DNA of 64,000 nt, taken from contig OX639991.1 in the NCBI GenBank assembly GCA_951828585.1, positions 744,001 through 808,000 of the forward strand, read 5' to 3'. Below are positions 6,349 through 13,779 of this stretch, piece after piece. The notes beneath the pieces are model-generated. The model was not told where the DNA came from. It did not search any database and saw only the letters and a program-made list of their open reading frames with translations. Numbering within the stretch: the stretch's first letter is position 1; each line of letters opens with the position of its first letter. The position numbers and the translations under genes are program-made. The stretch is from Longimicrobiales bacterium (GTDB lineage: Bacteria > Gemmatimonadota > Gemmatimonadetes > Longimicrobiales > Gaopeijiaceae).

Positions 6349-8550
6349 TCACCTCCCCGGCGCCATCAACCCGTGCGCCTTCGGCAGAAACTCCGACATC
6401 ATTCTGGCAAAATGCCGGTAGTACTCGTCCCAGGACATTCCCTCGAAGTCCCGCGGATTCGCCTCGATGTTCCCCTGCAGCCGCCGCGCACACAACGCTT
6501 CCGCCACCACTTCCGCCAACAACACCCGAAAATGAAGCTCATCCTGCCCCGGATACTGCTCCGACTTCGGTCCCAGATACCGCTTGAGCGCCGGGTGCCG
6601 CGCTCCGATCTCGAGAACGTTCTTGTTCCACCGATACCGCAGCGCGCCATGGTCCACGTCTTCCAGCTTGATGACGATGCCCGCCCCCGCGGCAGGCGCG
6701 GCCCGCAGTTCAGTCTCCGCCTCGTGGTCCCCGAGGCGCGCGATCAACCTGGTCGGCGCGGCGTCATCGTCCAGCACTGCCACGGTGAGCTTGCACACGG
6801 CAACCCCGAGGGTGGCGCTCAGGACCAGCTTTCTGGCCCCCGAGATACGGAAGTCGTCCGAGGACAGCTCGAGATCGAACTCGCGGCCGGCCGAGCGGGC
6901 CAGCGCCGTCGGGGCCAGGAGCCGGATGCTTCTGCGGGAGCCGCCACGGATGCGATAGCGTTTGCGCTCGAACTGGAGCTCCGTGACGTCCGTGTACCTC
7001 TCGGCCTCCGAAGCGAGCACCGCGATCGTCGATTCCGCCTTGATGGGACCGACACGCGCTTCCAGGCCGGTTGCCGACGTTTCCGTCAGCGCCTTGACCG
7101 ACCAGGTCGCGCGCAACGCACCCTCCTGTGCCTCGACGGGTTGCAGTGGGACGTTGGGACGCTCTGCCTGGATGTCGTCGGTCAGGCACTCAACCTCCAC
7201 GAGCTCGCCTTCGCCGATCTCCGGGAAGGCCTTGGACCGCACCGTAAGCCAGCACTTGAGGGATTGCTCCCGGACCACCTGCGCGTACTGCGGGCTGAGC
7301 GAATACCCATGGATCTGAAACTGGCTTCCCCTCTCCTTCCGTTTCGGATCGCGGGACATCTCCTCGTCGGAGTAGTCATCCATGAACTGATTCGCCGCCC
7401 TTTCGAGGGCGTCGAGGCGCTTGCGCGTCTTGTGGCTCTCGACGGTGCGCGCCCGCTCGCGTTGCTCCCGGGTCCGTTCCTCTTCGACCAATGGGCGGAG
7501 CAGTGTGAGCGCCCGTTCGTAGAGGGCCGCCACGAAGGGGTGGTCCGGGATCAGGCCCGACTTGCGTGAGGGGTCCAGGATTGGAACCGGGTTGTTTTCC
7601 GGATGCCGCTTGCCCCGGGCTTGGCGTTCGTCGTATTCGTTCCACAGATCGTCAATCGCTTCGCAGGTGAGCCGGCCGTAGAACCACTGCGCGTGCGCGT
7701 CCCATTCCAGACTCCGGTCGAAGAGCGTCGCCTCGTGAATCGCGTGCCTCGACTTGACCAGTATCCCCCCGAGCCGGAACCGGTTTGTTCCCGACTGGAA
7801 TTTCCTTCTCGCTCGATGGATGACCAGCTTGGCCTTCGCACCGGGATACCCCGGCACCGCGAACGTCCTGGAAACGCGCCTCTTGCCGGCGGGCCGGTGA
7901 AGACTGACCACGCGGTCCTTCCCTTTCTTCAGGCCCCGGGCCACCAGCGTGGTCTGCTTCTGCCAGACGATGTCGCGAAGGCGCACCAGTCTGGCCACAT
8001 TGGGCACGAGCGTGTCGATCTTGGGGATCCGGTGGCTGGGATCAATTTCGATCGTCACCACCGTGCCGGTGCCCTCGCCGATCCCCAGGCGCTTTCGGAC
8101 TGCCGAAGTGACCTTGCGCGAGTTGTCGGCCTCGTACTCCATGTTCGGAAAGATCCGGCAGGTGTGCATGCGCCCATCGCCCGCGATCGACTCGAAGGTG
8201 ACCTTTCCGAGCGCCGCGATGTCCTTTGCGCCGCGGGAATTGGTGCCGCGTACCGCCTTCCCTTCCTCCATTCCGCTCACCCGTCCGCCGATCCGGCCGA
8301 GCTTGCGGTTCATCTGCCCGGTGGTCATGCCGTCCGCGAAGTCGCGCACCCGCAGGATCGACGACCGGCCCCTTCCCCGGCGTCCCAGTTCGATCTCGAC
8401 TCGTCCCGAAGACCCGAGAATCTGGTAGCGATCGTCGGAGTTCGTGACGAGCTCCACGATGGCGTCATAGACATCCCGGATGGCCAGCTTCGCGTCCTGA
8501 ACGACGCGTCTGGACGCTACTTCCAGCTGTCTTCGCTTGACGGCGGCCAT
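6349..8550 (-). CDS. GHKL (HSP90/histidine-kinase-like) ATPase of unknown function
   Basis: 733 residues from ATG 8550 (MAAVKRRQLEVASRR); an open upstream extension exists but lacks family features. The N-terminal 170 residues carry the Bergerat nucleotide fold: N-box VELVTNSDD at 32-40, G1-like RDFADGM at 69-75, lid RGTNSRGAKD at 101-110, and TGTVV at 161-165. The rest is not recognised; it includes a charged helical region (about 400-450) and beta-rich segments. GHKL ATPases lacking kinase or MutL domains occur in several defence-type loci, such as MORC-like proteins. The gene is divergent from the AlbA_2 ATPase gene, with a shared 118-base promoter region. ATPase fold: confident. Job: unknown. 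Confidence 0.78.
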   Translation of the reverse strand: MAAVKRRQLEVASRRVVQDAKLAIRDVYDAIVELVTNSDDRYQILGSSGRVEIELGRRGRGRSSILRVRDFADGMTTGQMNRKLGRIGGRVSGMEEGKAVRGTNSRGAKDIAALGKVTFESIAGDGRMHTCRIFPNMEYEADNSRKVTSAVRKRLGIGEGTGTVVTIEIDPSHRIPKIDTLVPNVARLVRLRDIVWQKQTTLVARGLKKGKDRVVSLHRPAGKRRVSRTFAVPGYPGAKAKLVIHRARRKFQSGTNRFRLGGILVKSRHAIHEATLFDRSLEWDAHAQWFYGRLTCEAIDDLWNEYDERQARGKRHPENNPVPILDPSRKSGLIPDHPFVAALYERALTLLRPLVEEERTREQRERARTVESHKTRKRLDALERAANQFMDDYSDEEMSRDPKRKERGSQFQIHGYSLSPQYAQVVREQSLKCWLTVRSKAFPEIGEGELVEVECLTDDIQAERPNVPLQPVEAQEGALRATWSVKALTETSATGLEARVGPIKAESTIAVLASEAERYTDVTELQFERKRYRIRGGSRRSIRLLAPTALARSAGREFDLELSSDDFRISGARKLVLSATLGVAVCKLTVAVLDDDAAPTRLIARLGDHEAETELRAAPAAGAGIVIKLEDVDHGALRYRWNKNVLEIGARHPALKRYLGPKSEQYPGQDELHFRVLLAEVVAEALCARRLQGNIEANPRDFEGMSWDEYYRHFARMMSEFLPKAHGLMAPGR

Positions 8551-8668
8551 GGGTACAAGGTCGGAAGGCCGTCCGCCGTTTTCAAGCTGCGGATGGGTGA
8601 GGGGCAAATGAGTGGGGTGCCTTGAACCACGACCGGAACACCTCCGCCGACGCGTTAGCTTTCTCTGC

Positions 8669-10234
8669 ATGACGACTCCCCCGGACACCGGAGCAAGCCG
8701 CTTGAGCGAAGGACAGCACCTCGAGTGGAAGACCGCCTGGCGCGACGACCACCTGAAATCGCTGTGCGCCTTCGCGAATGCGGATGGCGGCACGCTGGAG
8801 ATCGGCCGTGACGACGACGGAAATGTCGTCGGAGTCGCCGCCCGGGAGCGTCGCCGATTACTGGAGGAGTTGCCGAACAAGCTCCGCGACCTCCTTGGCA
8901 TCGTTGCCCCGATGGACGTTCGCGAGGATGACGGTGTCCCCTACCTGCGCATCGTCGTCGAACCGTATCCGGTGGCGATCAGCTACCGGGGCGTCTACTA
9001 CCAGCGCAGCGGAAGCACGAACCAGATGCTCCGCGGCCCCGCCCTCGACCGCTTCCTGCTCGGAAAAACCGGAAGGTGCTGGGACGGGATGCCGGACCCG
9101 CGGGTTGCGCTGGATGACCTTGATCCAGCCGCGATAGCGGGGTTTCGCAAGCAGGCAGGCAAGGAGAAGAGGATTTCGGGCGACGCGCTCGACGAGGACA
9201 ACGCCGGTCTCATCGAGAAGCTGCGTCTCACGCACGGCGACTACCTGACCAAGGCGGCTATTCTGCTGTTCCATCACGATCCGGAGCGGTTCGTGGCGGG
9301 TGCGCACGTGAAGGTCGGCTACTTCCGAAACGACTGGGACGTGCGCTTTCACGATGTGATTTCCGGCGATCTCTTTGCCCAGGTCGACAAGACCATGGAG
9401 CTGCTGCTCTTCAAGTACCTGAAGGCGGGCATCGGCTACGACGGAATCTACAGGGTCGAAAGCTACCCGATGCCCGAGCCGGCGCTGCGGGAGTCGCTCC
9501 TCAATGCAGTCGTCCACCGGGACTACGCGGTTCCCGCCCCGATCCAGATTCGCGTGCACGATGACCGCCTGCGCATCTACAATCCAGGCACACTCCCCGA
9601 GGGTTGGACACTGGAGAAGCTGCTCGGCCCGCATCCGTCCCAGCCCTACAACCCGGACATCGCGAACGCGTTCTTCTGGGCGGGTAAGATCGAGACTTGG
9701 GGACGTGGGATCGACCGCGTTCTTCGCGCTTGCAGGAGGGCCGGGACACCGGAACCGGAGATCCGATTGGAGCCCGGCGGCCTCTGGTTCGAGTTCAGGT
9801 TCTCGGATGACTACCTGGAGAGCGTGGGCGCGAAGCGAGAGCGGGGCGAGGATTCGGGCGCAACCACCGAGGGACCGGGTCGGGACCAGGTCGGCACCAA
9901 GTCGGCACCAAGTCGGCACCAAGTCGATATTCTCCGTAAGTCGTTGGCGGCGCAGCCCATCACGAAACTCATGGCGGTGGTGGGAAGAAAGGACCGCACC
10001 AAGTTCAGGAACCAGGTTCTCAGGCCGTTGCTCAACGCTGGATGGATCGAGATGACCATTCCCGACAAGCCCACGAGCAGGATGCAGAGGTATCGGACCA
10101 CCATCGCCGGGAGAGAAGTGCTGACGGCGGTGGAGGGCGGTGGGGAATTGGGACGATACCCGGTGCGGGGGACTTCGGGGGACGAGGGGCTGCCCATGGT
10201 GAGATCGTCGCGAAGAGAGTGGCCCGATGAATAG
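8669..10234 (+). CDS. AlbA_2/Schlafen-type ATP-binding protein with winged-helix tail
   Basis: 521 residues from ATG 8669. The AlbA_2 domain opens with LEWKTAW and CAFANADGGTLEIG (residues 18-44). An HATPase_c_4 module follows, with ESLLNAVVHRDYA near 273 and LRIYNPGTLPEGW near 305, then WGRGIDRVL. The last 120 residues look like a winged helix (ILRKSLAAQPITKLMAVV). This architecture is annotated as RecG-like or Schlafen-type ATP-binding proteins; some relatives are regulators and others act in antiviral loci. An 11-bp tandem repeat lies in the linker before the winged helix. The next gene starts 52 bases downstream, suggesting co-transcription. Confidence 0.82.
   Translation: MTTPPDTGASRLSEGQHLEWKTAWRDDHLKSLCAFANADGGTLEIGRDDDGNVVGVAARERRRLLEELPNKLRDLLGIVAPMDVREDDGVPYLRIVVEPYPVAISYRGVYYQRSGSTNQMLRGPALDRFLLGKTGRCWDGMPDPRVALDDLDPAAIAGFRKQAGKEKRISGDALDEDNAGLIEKLRLTHGDYLTKAAILLFHHDPERFVAGAHVKVGYFRNDWDVRFHDVISGDLFAQVDKTMELLLFKYLKAGIGYDGIYRVESYPMPEPALRESLLNAVVHRDYAVPAPIQIRVHDDRLRIYNPGTLPEGWTLEKLLGPHPSQPYNPDIANAFFWAGKIETWGRGIDRVLRACRRAGTPEPEIRLEPGGLWFEFRFSDDYLESVGAKRERGEDSGATTEGPGRDQVGTKSAPSRHQVDILRKSLAAQPITKLMAVVGRKDRTKFRNQVLRPLLNAGWIEMTIPDKPTSRMQRYRTTIAGREVLTAVEGGGELGRYPVRGTSGDEGLPMVRSSRREWPDE
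9878..9921 (+). repeat. Four 11-bp tandem repeats inside the AlbA_2 gene
   Basis: The unit AGTCGGCACCA occurs twice exactly (9900-9921), once with one mismatch (9889-9899) and once with two (9878-9888). The unit is not a multiple of three, so gain or loss of one copy would shift the frame and remove the winged-helix end of the protein. Confidence 0.75.
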
Positions 10235-10286
10235 CGGTGCTCCAGGAAGGGAGAGACCTGCCTCCGACCGATGACTGCCTCAGGCG

Positions 10287-11324
10287 ATGGATCAAACGAG
10301 CAGCGTAGTGGACGCGGACAGACCGCATGACCCCGGCGGAGAGCCGCGCCCCGTGGACGATCCGGCGGGTGGGCTGCCCCTCTTCGACCGCCGTCTGCGC
10401 ATCGAATCCCTCACCGAGAAGCTCAACGGCCTTGTGGATGACCTCGAGCAGCGGAGCATCGCGACCCGGACCCGGCGCGATGTCGCGGACGGCGTCCTCC
10501 TCCCTCTCCTGCGGCATCTCGGTTGGGATGTCGCGGACAACACGGCGGTCACGCCCGGTTTCAAGACCCCGGCCGGCGCCGTCGACTTCGCACTCTCCCA
10601 TCCTACCGGCGATCCACGGATTCTCATCAGGATCGGAGAACTCCCGGGACCGGCGGCCACCCCCGGCGATCATCCTTTCGACGACTTCTCCATCCAGGCC
10701 GTCCAGCTGGCGGTCTCGGAGGACGGTCGCGGCTGGAGATTCCATTTCCCGGCGGGCCGGGGGAGCATCCGCAACCGGGAGTTCGCCCGCTTCGACATCG
10801 TGGCCGACGCGAACGAGGCCATCGCCGAGATCCTCGACGCATACCTGTCGTTCCACGCCGCCAAGTCGGGACAGAATTTCCGCGAGGCCGCATGGGACTA
10901 CGGCAAGAGACGCTTTCCGGCCGAGGCTCACCGGGCGTGGCGGCGTTCCGTGGCCGGGCGCGAGGTTTGGCGCCGCTTTCTGCGGGAAATGGAGGAGACC
11001 ATTGGCGTTCCAGCCGACCGAAGGCGGGCTATGGGCTTTGTCCGCGGCCAGCTCAGCTCGATTCTCTGGCCGCCGGACCCCCCGGATGCGAAACCCGCCC
11101 GCCGGGTCGGGGTGGGCGACAGGGTGTGGGTGTACGACTTCGAGGCCCGTGAAATCATTGTCCGAGTCGTGGTTGGCCGGGAGCCGGACTGGGAAAAGGG
11201 GGAAGTCTCTCGCGACTCCGCCGTCGGCCATGCGCTGCTCGGGGCCCGCGAGGGAGAGGAGAGGGAAGTCGTCCTGCCGGGCGGAGACGCCACGCGCATT
11301 CGAATCGTTCTGATTCGGGGTTGA
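10287..11324 (+). CDS. HsdR-N-like domain joined to a GreA/GreB-like C-terminal domain
   Basis: 345 residues. After an unordered start, residues 55-120 (TRRDVADGVLLPLLRHLGWDV, then FALSHPTGDPRILIRIG) resemble the N-terminal nuclease-type domain of type I restriction HsdR subunits. The catalytic core is altered: the usual D-x-E-x-K is not clear. The last 75 residues (VGVGDRVWVYDF, GEVSRDSAVGHALLG, EREVVLPGGDATRIRIV) resemble the C-terminal FKBP-like domain of GreA/GreB, which binds the RNA polymerase secondary channel rim. I know no named family with this pairing. It follows the AlbA_2 gene by 52 bases. Decayed pieces of the same gene lie at 6001-6345 and 13622-13695. Domain assignments are by eye and moderate. 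Confidence 0.6.
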   Translation: MDQTSSVVDADRPHDPGGEPRPVDDPAGGLPLFDRRLRIESLTEKLNGLVDDLEQRSIATRTRRDVADGVLLPLLRHLGWDVADNTAVTPGFKTPAGAVDFALSHPTGDPRILIRIGELPGPAATPGDHPFDDFSIQAVQLAVSEDGRGWRFHFPAGRGSIRNREFARFDIVADANEAIAEILDAYLSFHAAKSGQNFREAAWDYGKRRFPAEAHRAWRRSVAGREVWRRFLREMEETIGVPADRRRAMGFVRGQLSSILWPPDPPDAKPARRVGVGDRVWVYDFEAREIIVRVVVGREPDWEKGEVSRDSAVGHALLGAREGEEREVVLPGGDATRIRIVLIRG

Positions 11325-11383
11325 GGGAAGCAGAAGTAGTCCTGCCAGGCCGCGAGTGGCGACTTACGGGCCATGCGCCCTCA

Positions 11384-12595
11384 TCACCCACCCACCACAA
11401 TCCGAAACCGCACCACCCGCTGCACCTCCAGCTCATCCCGGGTCACGCCCCAGACGTAGTCACCGTCGAAGACCGAGAGCGAGACACCGCCCGGCGGCGC
11501 CACGGCCCCCAGGTAGGTCCCGTCGGGCTCGAAGACATCGAAGCGCAGCGGCGTTCTCCACGACACGGGCACCGAAGAGGGATCCTCCGGGTCGTGATCC
11601 TCGTTGTCGACCGGGTATCCTTCGGCCGCCACCCTCACCCAGATGCGTCCGTCCCGGCCGGTCAGGAGTGCGCTGAAGAACGGCTTGTGATCCGGTACCG
11701 CCGGACCGCTCCAGCTCCAGTCCGGGTCCCTCTCGCGCATGGAGCGCTCCATCTGTTCTCGAGCGTAGGCACCCTCCTCCTCGAGGACCGGGACCGGATC
11801 CACAGCGCGTTCGATTCGGAGCACGCCGTCGTCCCGGGCAAGGTCGATCCGGTACTCGGAGGGCATGCCGGTGAGGAAATGGCCGCTGGGGTGGACCGTC
11901 CATTGGAACATGGGGCTGAAGGGCCCGAACCCGGTCGTCGATGGGCTCGTCGGTTGAGGGAGCGTGTCCACGGGAGTCCCGTCCGGGCCCAGCACGAGCA
12001 GTTGCGTGACGAGACTGCCGCCGCCGGAGGACGGGTACCGGGATCGGTCGACTATGGACACCATCGTACGACCGTGCATGTCCGTGTACAGCGGTGTAAC
12101 CGAGTGCAGGCCCCCCGCGGGGTATCCCCACTGCTCCGTGTGGCCGGGTTCCGGACCGAAGACCTCGATGCGCTGGTTGCCGGGATTGCGCACCACCAGC
12201 CGCCCGTCCGGCAGCATCGCGATGGCCTCGGCGCGGTTGAACTCGCCCGGTCCTTCACCCGGCCTGCCCAGCGTCTCGACGTGATTCCCCTCAGCGTCGT
12301 AGACGCCGACATGCTGGGCCTGGTAGTCGAACACGTAGACGTTGCGATCATCGTCCACCGCGATCGAGAAGATCCATCCGAAGAGATACTCGTCGGGGCC
12401 GTCGAGTTCGCCGATCGAGACCTCGGGAACCAGGGTCGCCTCCGCACCCCACACGCTTCCCGACAGAGTGCGGACCACGGTCGTGTCGCCGATGGTTTCG
12501 ATGACCACGTCCGGTCCGTCCGCGGAAGGGTCCGCGTCGGATGCGCAAGCCGCGAGAATGAACGGCGTCGTCAAGAGCAGGAAATGGGTTCTCAT
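11384..12595 (-). CDS. Six-bladed beta-propeller lipoprotein (subfamily A, copy 1)
   Basis: 403 residues. A lipoprotein signal ends in FILAAC with Cys17. The body has repeated propeller blades: NVYVFDYQAQHVGVYD, LPDGRLVVRNPGNQRIEVFG, DGRIWVRV and the closing DGDYVWGV. GEGPGEF is the hallmark of this NHL-like six-bladed family. It should sit on the outer or inner membrane facing the periplasm or outside; the ligand is unknown. It is one of three close paralogs in the same orientation (others at 13780 and 15779). A conserved operator-like sequence starts 33 bases upstream of the start codon. Confidence 0.88.
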   Translation of the reverse strand: MRTHFLLLTTPFILAACASDADPSADGPDVVIETIGDTTVVRTLSGSVWGAEATLVPEVSIGELDGPDEYLFGWIFSIAVDDDRNVYVFDYQAQHVGVYDAEGNHVETLGRPGEGPGEFNRAEAIAMLPDGRLVVRNPGNQRIEVFGPEPGHTEQWGYPAGGLHSVTPLYTDMHGRTMVSIVDRSRYPSSGGGSLVTQLLVLGPDGTPVDTLPQPTSPSTTGFGPFSPMFQWTVHPSGHFLTGMPSEYRIDLARDDGVLRIERAVDPVPVLEEEGAYAREQMERSMRERDPDWSWSGPAVPDHKPFFSALLTGRDGRIWVRVAAEGYPVDNEDHDPEDPSSVPVSWRTPLRFDVFEPDGTYLGAVAPPGGVSLSVFDGDYVWGVTRDELEVQRVVRFRIVVGG

Positions 12596-12627
12596 CGTCC
12601 GGTCCTCCCTTTACCAGGTGAACTGTA

Positions 12628-12644
12628 GTTTACATTATGGAAAC
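12628..12644. promoter_or_regulatory. Recurring 17-bp operator/promoter motif
   Basis: GTTTACATTATGGAAAC, an imperfect dyad (GTTT-N9-AAAC), lies 33 bases before the propeller start at 12595. It overlaps the stop codon of the upstream small gene. Nearly the same 17-mer sits 32 bases before the paralog start at 17044 and in the region upstream of 5818. Confidence 0.55.
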
Positions 12645-13024
12645 TGTGGTTGATGTTTTCGGGTCCGCCGCTGACCGTCCGGCAATTCCGCGCGAACCCG
12701 CCGCTCCAGCGCCCGTTCGAAACTGACCAGCCGGCGGATGAGCGCATTGTAGCGGGAATGCGCGTCCCCGGGATGGTCGGCGCCGATGGCGAGGTAGAGC
12801 GATATCTCGGGTGGGTGCGGCAGCGGTGGCGCGGGAGGAATGTCCAGTCCCGCCGCCCGCAGCCGCGTCGCTCCCACGGAGACGAGGAGCGCCTCGACAG
12901 TCGTTTCTCCGCTACGCAGCGCCCGGATCCCCTTGGCGACGAGGTCCGCGCCCGGTAGATCGCCGGGAACGGCCGCCGCAGCCGTCGCCGTGCGGCCGGC
13001 CGCCGCATCGCCCGTGGACGTCAT
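12635..13024 (-). CDS. Small unknown protein coupled to a nucleotidyltransferase
   Basis: 129 residues. Its ATG overlaps the stop of the upstream nucleotidyltransferase gene by 4 bases (ATGA), so the two are translationally coupled. The N-terminus is Ala-rich; the middle reads GIRALRSGETTVEALLVSVGATRLRAAGLDIP and the end is basic (RRLVSFERALERRVRAEL). No family is recognised. Pairing with a minimal nucleotidyltransferase suggests a two-component module like other MNT-type toxin-antitoxin pairs, where one protein modifies or restrains the other. This is inferred only from coupling. Confidence 0.65.
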   Translation of the reverse strand: MTSTGDAAAGRTATAAAAVPGDLPGADLVAKGIRALRSGETTVEALLVSVGATRLRAAGLDIPPAPPLPHPPEISLYLAIGADHPGDAHSRYNALIRRLVSFERALERRVRAELPDGQRRTRKHQPQFP

Positions 13025-13569
13025 GGCCGGATCTCCGCGATCGCGCGACTCACTTTCAGCCGAAAGCTGGGCGGGTCAATGGCGGGGTAACGTTCGAGAT
13101 CCGGGTAAATGGCGTCGAACAATTCCGCCAATCGCCCCGGCTGGATCAAGCTCCGGCGCGCCATCTCGCCGACATCGAAAAGGTCCAGTTCATGTCCGCG
13201 CTCGATCTTCGCGAGAGCCTGCGCATGGAAGTCATAGTGATAGTAGTCGACCCGGCCGTGCCTGACGATGAACCGGCTCCGCTCCCGCCAGCCCGGAAGC
13301 GCGGGGATGAAGTCGTCGGGGGCGGCAAGCTCGATGTTGATGGCGAGCGCGTCCTTCGCCCGCGCGATCGCGGCGAACACGCCGGGCGGTTCGGGGTCGA
13401 GCTTGAGGTCGATGTCCACCGTGGTCTCCCTCCACCCCAGCAGCACTGCCGAGCTGCCCCCGACCAGGTATATCCTGCCCTCCCCGCGGGCGGCGTTCCC
13501 GAGGCGCCGCATGAGAGTGCGCACCTTCTCCGCGCCGGCAGGGGGGCGCATGGCTCGGTGTCTGCCCAT
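13021..13569 (-). CDS. DUF6036-like minimal nucleotidyltransferase
   Basis: 182 residues from ATG 13569. The fold signature is IYLVGGSSAVLLGW (GGSS at 37-40) followed by the metal-binding VDIDLKL (Asp52, Asp54). The rest is helical with IERGHELDLFDVGEM. This matches short antitoxin- or resistance-type nucleotidyltransferases such as DUF6036, which may transfer AMP or another nucleotide. The downstream small protein overlaps it by 4 bases. The pair is wedged between two propeller paralogs on the same strand. Fold assignment is firm; the substrate is not known. Confidence 0.8.
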   Translation of the reverse strand: MGRHRAMRPPAGAEKVRTLMRRLGNAARGEGRIYLVGGSSAVLLGWRETTVDIDLKLDPEPPGVFAAIARAKDALAINIELAAPDDFIPALPGWRERSRFIVRHGRVDYYHYDFHAQALAKIERGHELDLFDVGEMARRSLIQPGRLAELFDAIYPDLERYPAIDPPSFRLKVSRAIAEIRP

Positions 13570-13621
13570 TTGCGAATGCCCGGCACTGGTTTGCTTGCAC
13601 GTCCCCTGGCTACCAGTCTAG

Positions 13622-13695
13622 CAGGAATCGCGAGTTGCCGCGCGGATGCCGTCGTGCTTCCTCTTCTGCGGCATCTCGGTTGGGTTGCCGGGCCA
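13622..13695 (+). pseudogene. Short fragment of the HsdR-N/Gre-like gene
   Basis: The plus strand contains VVLPLLRHLGW, matching VLLPLLRHLGW of the intact gene at 10287-11324, with about 50 bases of close DNA identity (compare 13640-13685 with 10492-10535). Only this piece of the HsdR-N-like domain remains and no start codon or downstream part is present. Confidence 0.6.
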
Positions 13696-13779
13696 GGGAG
13701 AGGATCCTGGAATCGGGGCGGTGGCGGGATCTCCGCTTCGTGCGCTTCCGGGATCGTTTTCGTTTTCGGGCCAGCGTGC

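Noticed and set aside
9878-9921. Tandem repeats as a CRISPR array
   Set aside because: Units are 11 bases with no spacers and lie inside a coding region.
11321-12628. Long plus-strand open frame over propeller copy 1
   Set aside because: It mirrors the real minus-strand lipoprotein gene. High GC leaves antisense frames open; no domain, start site or codon pattern supports it.
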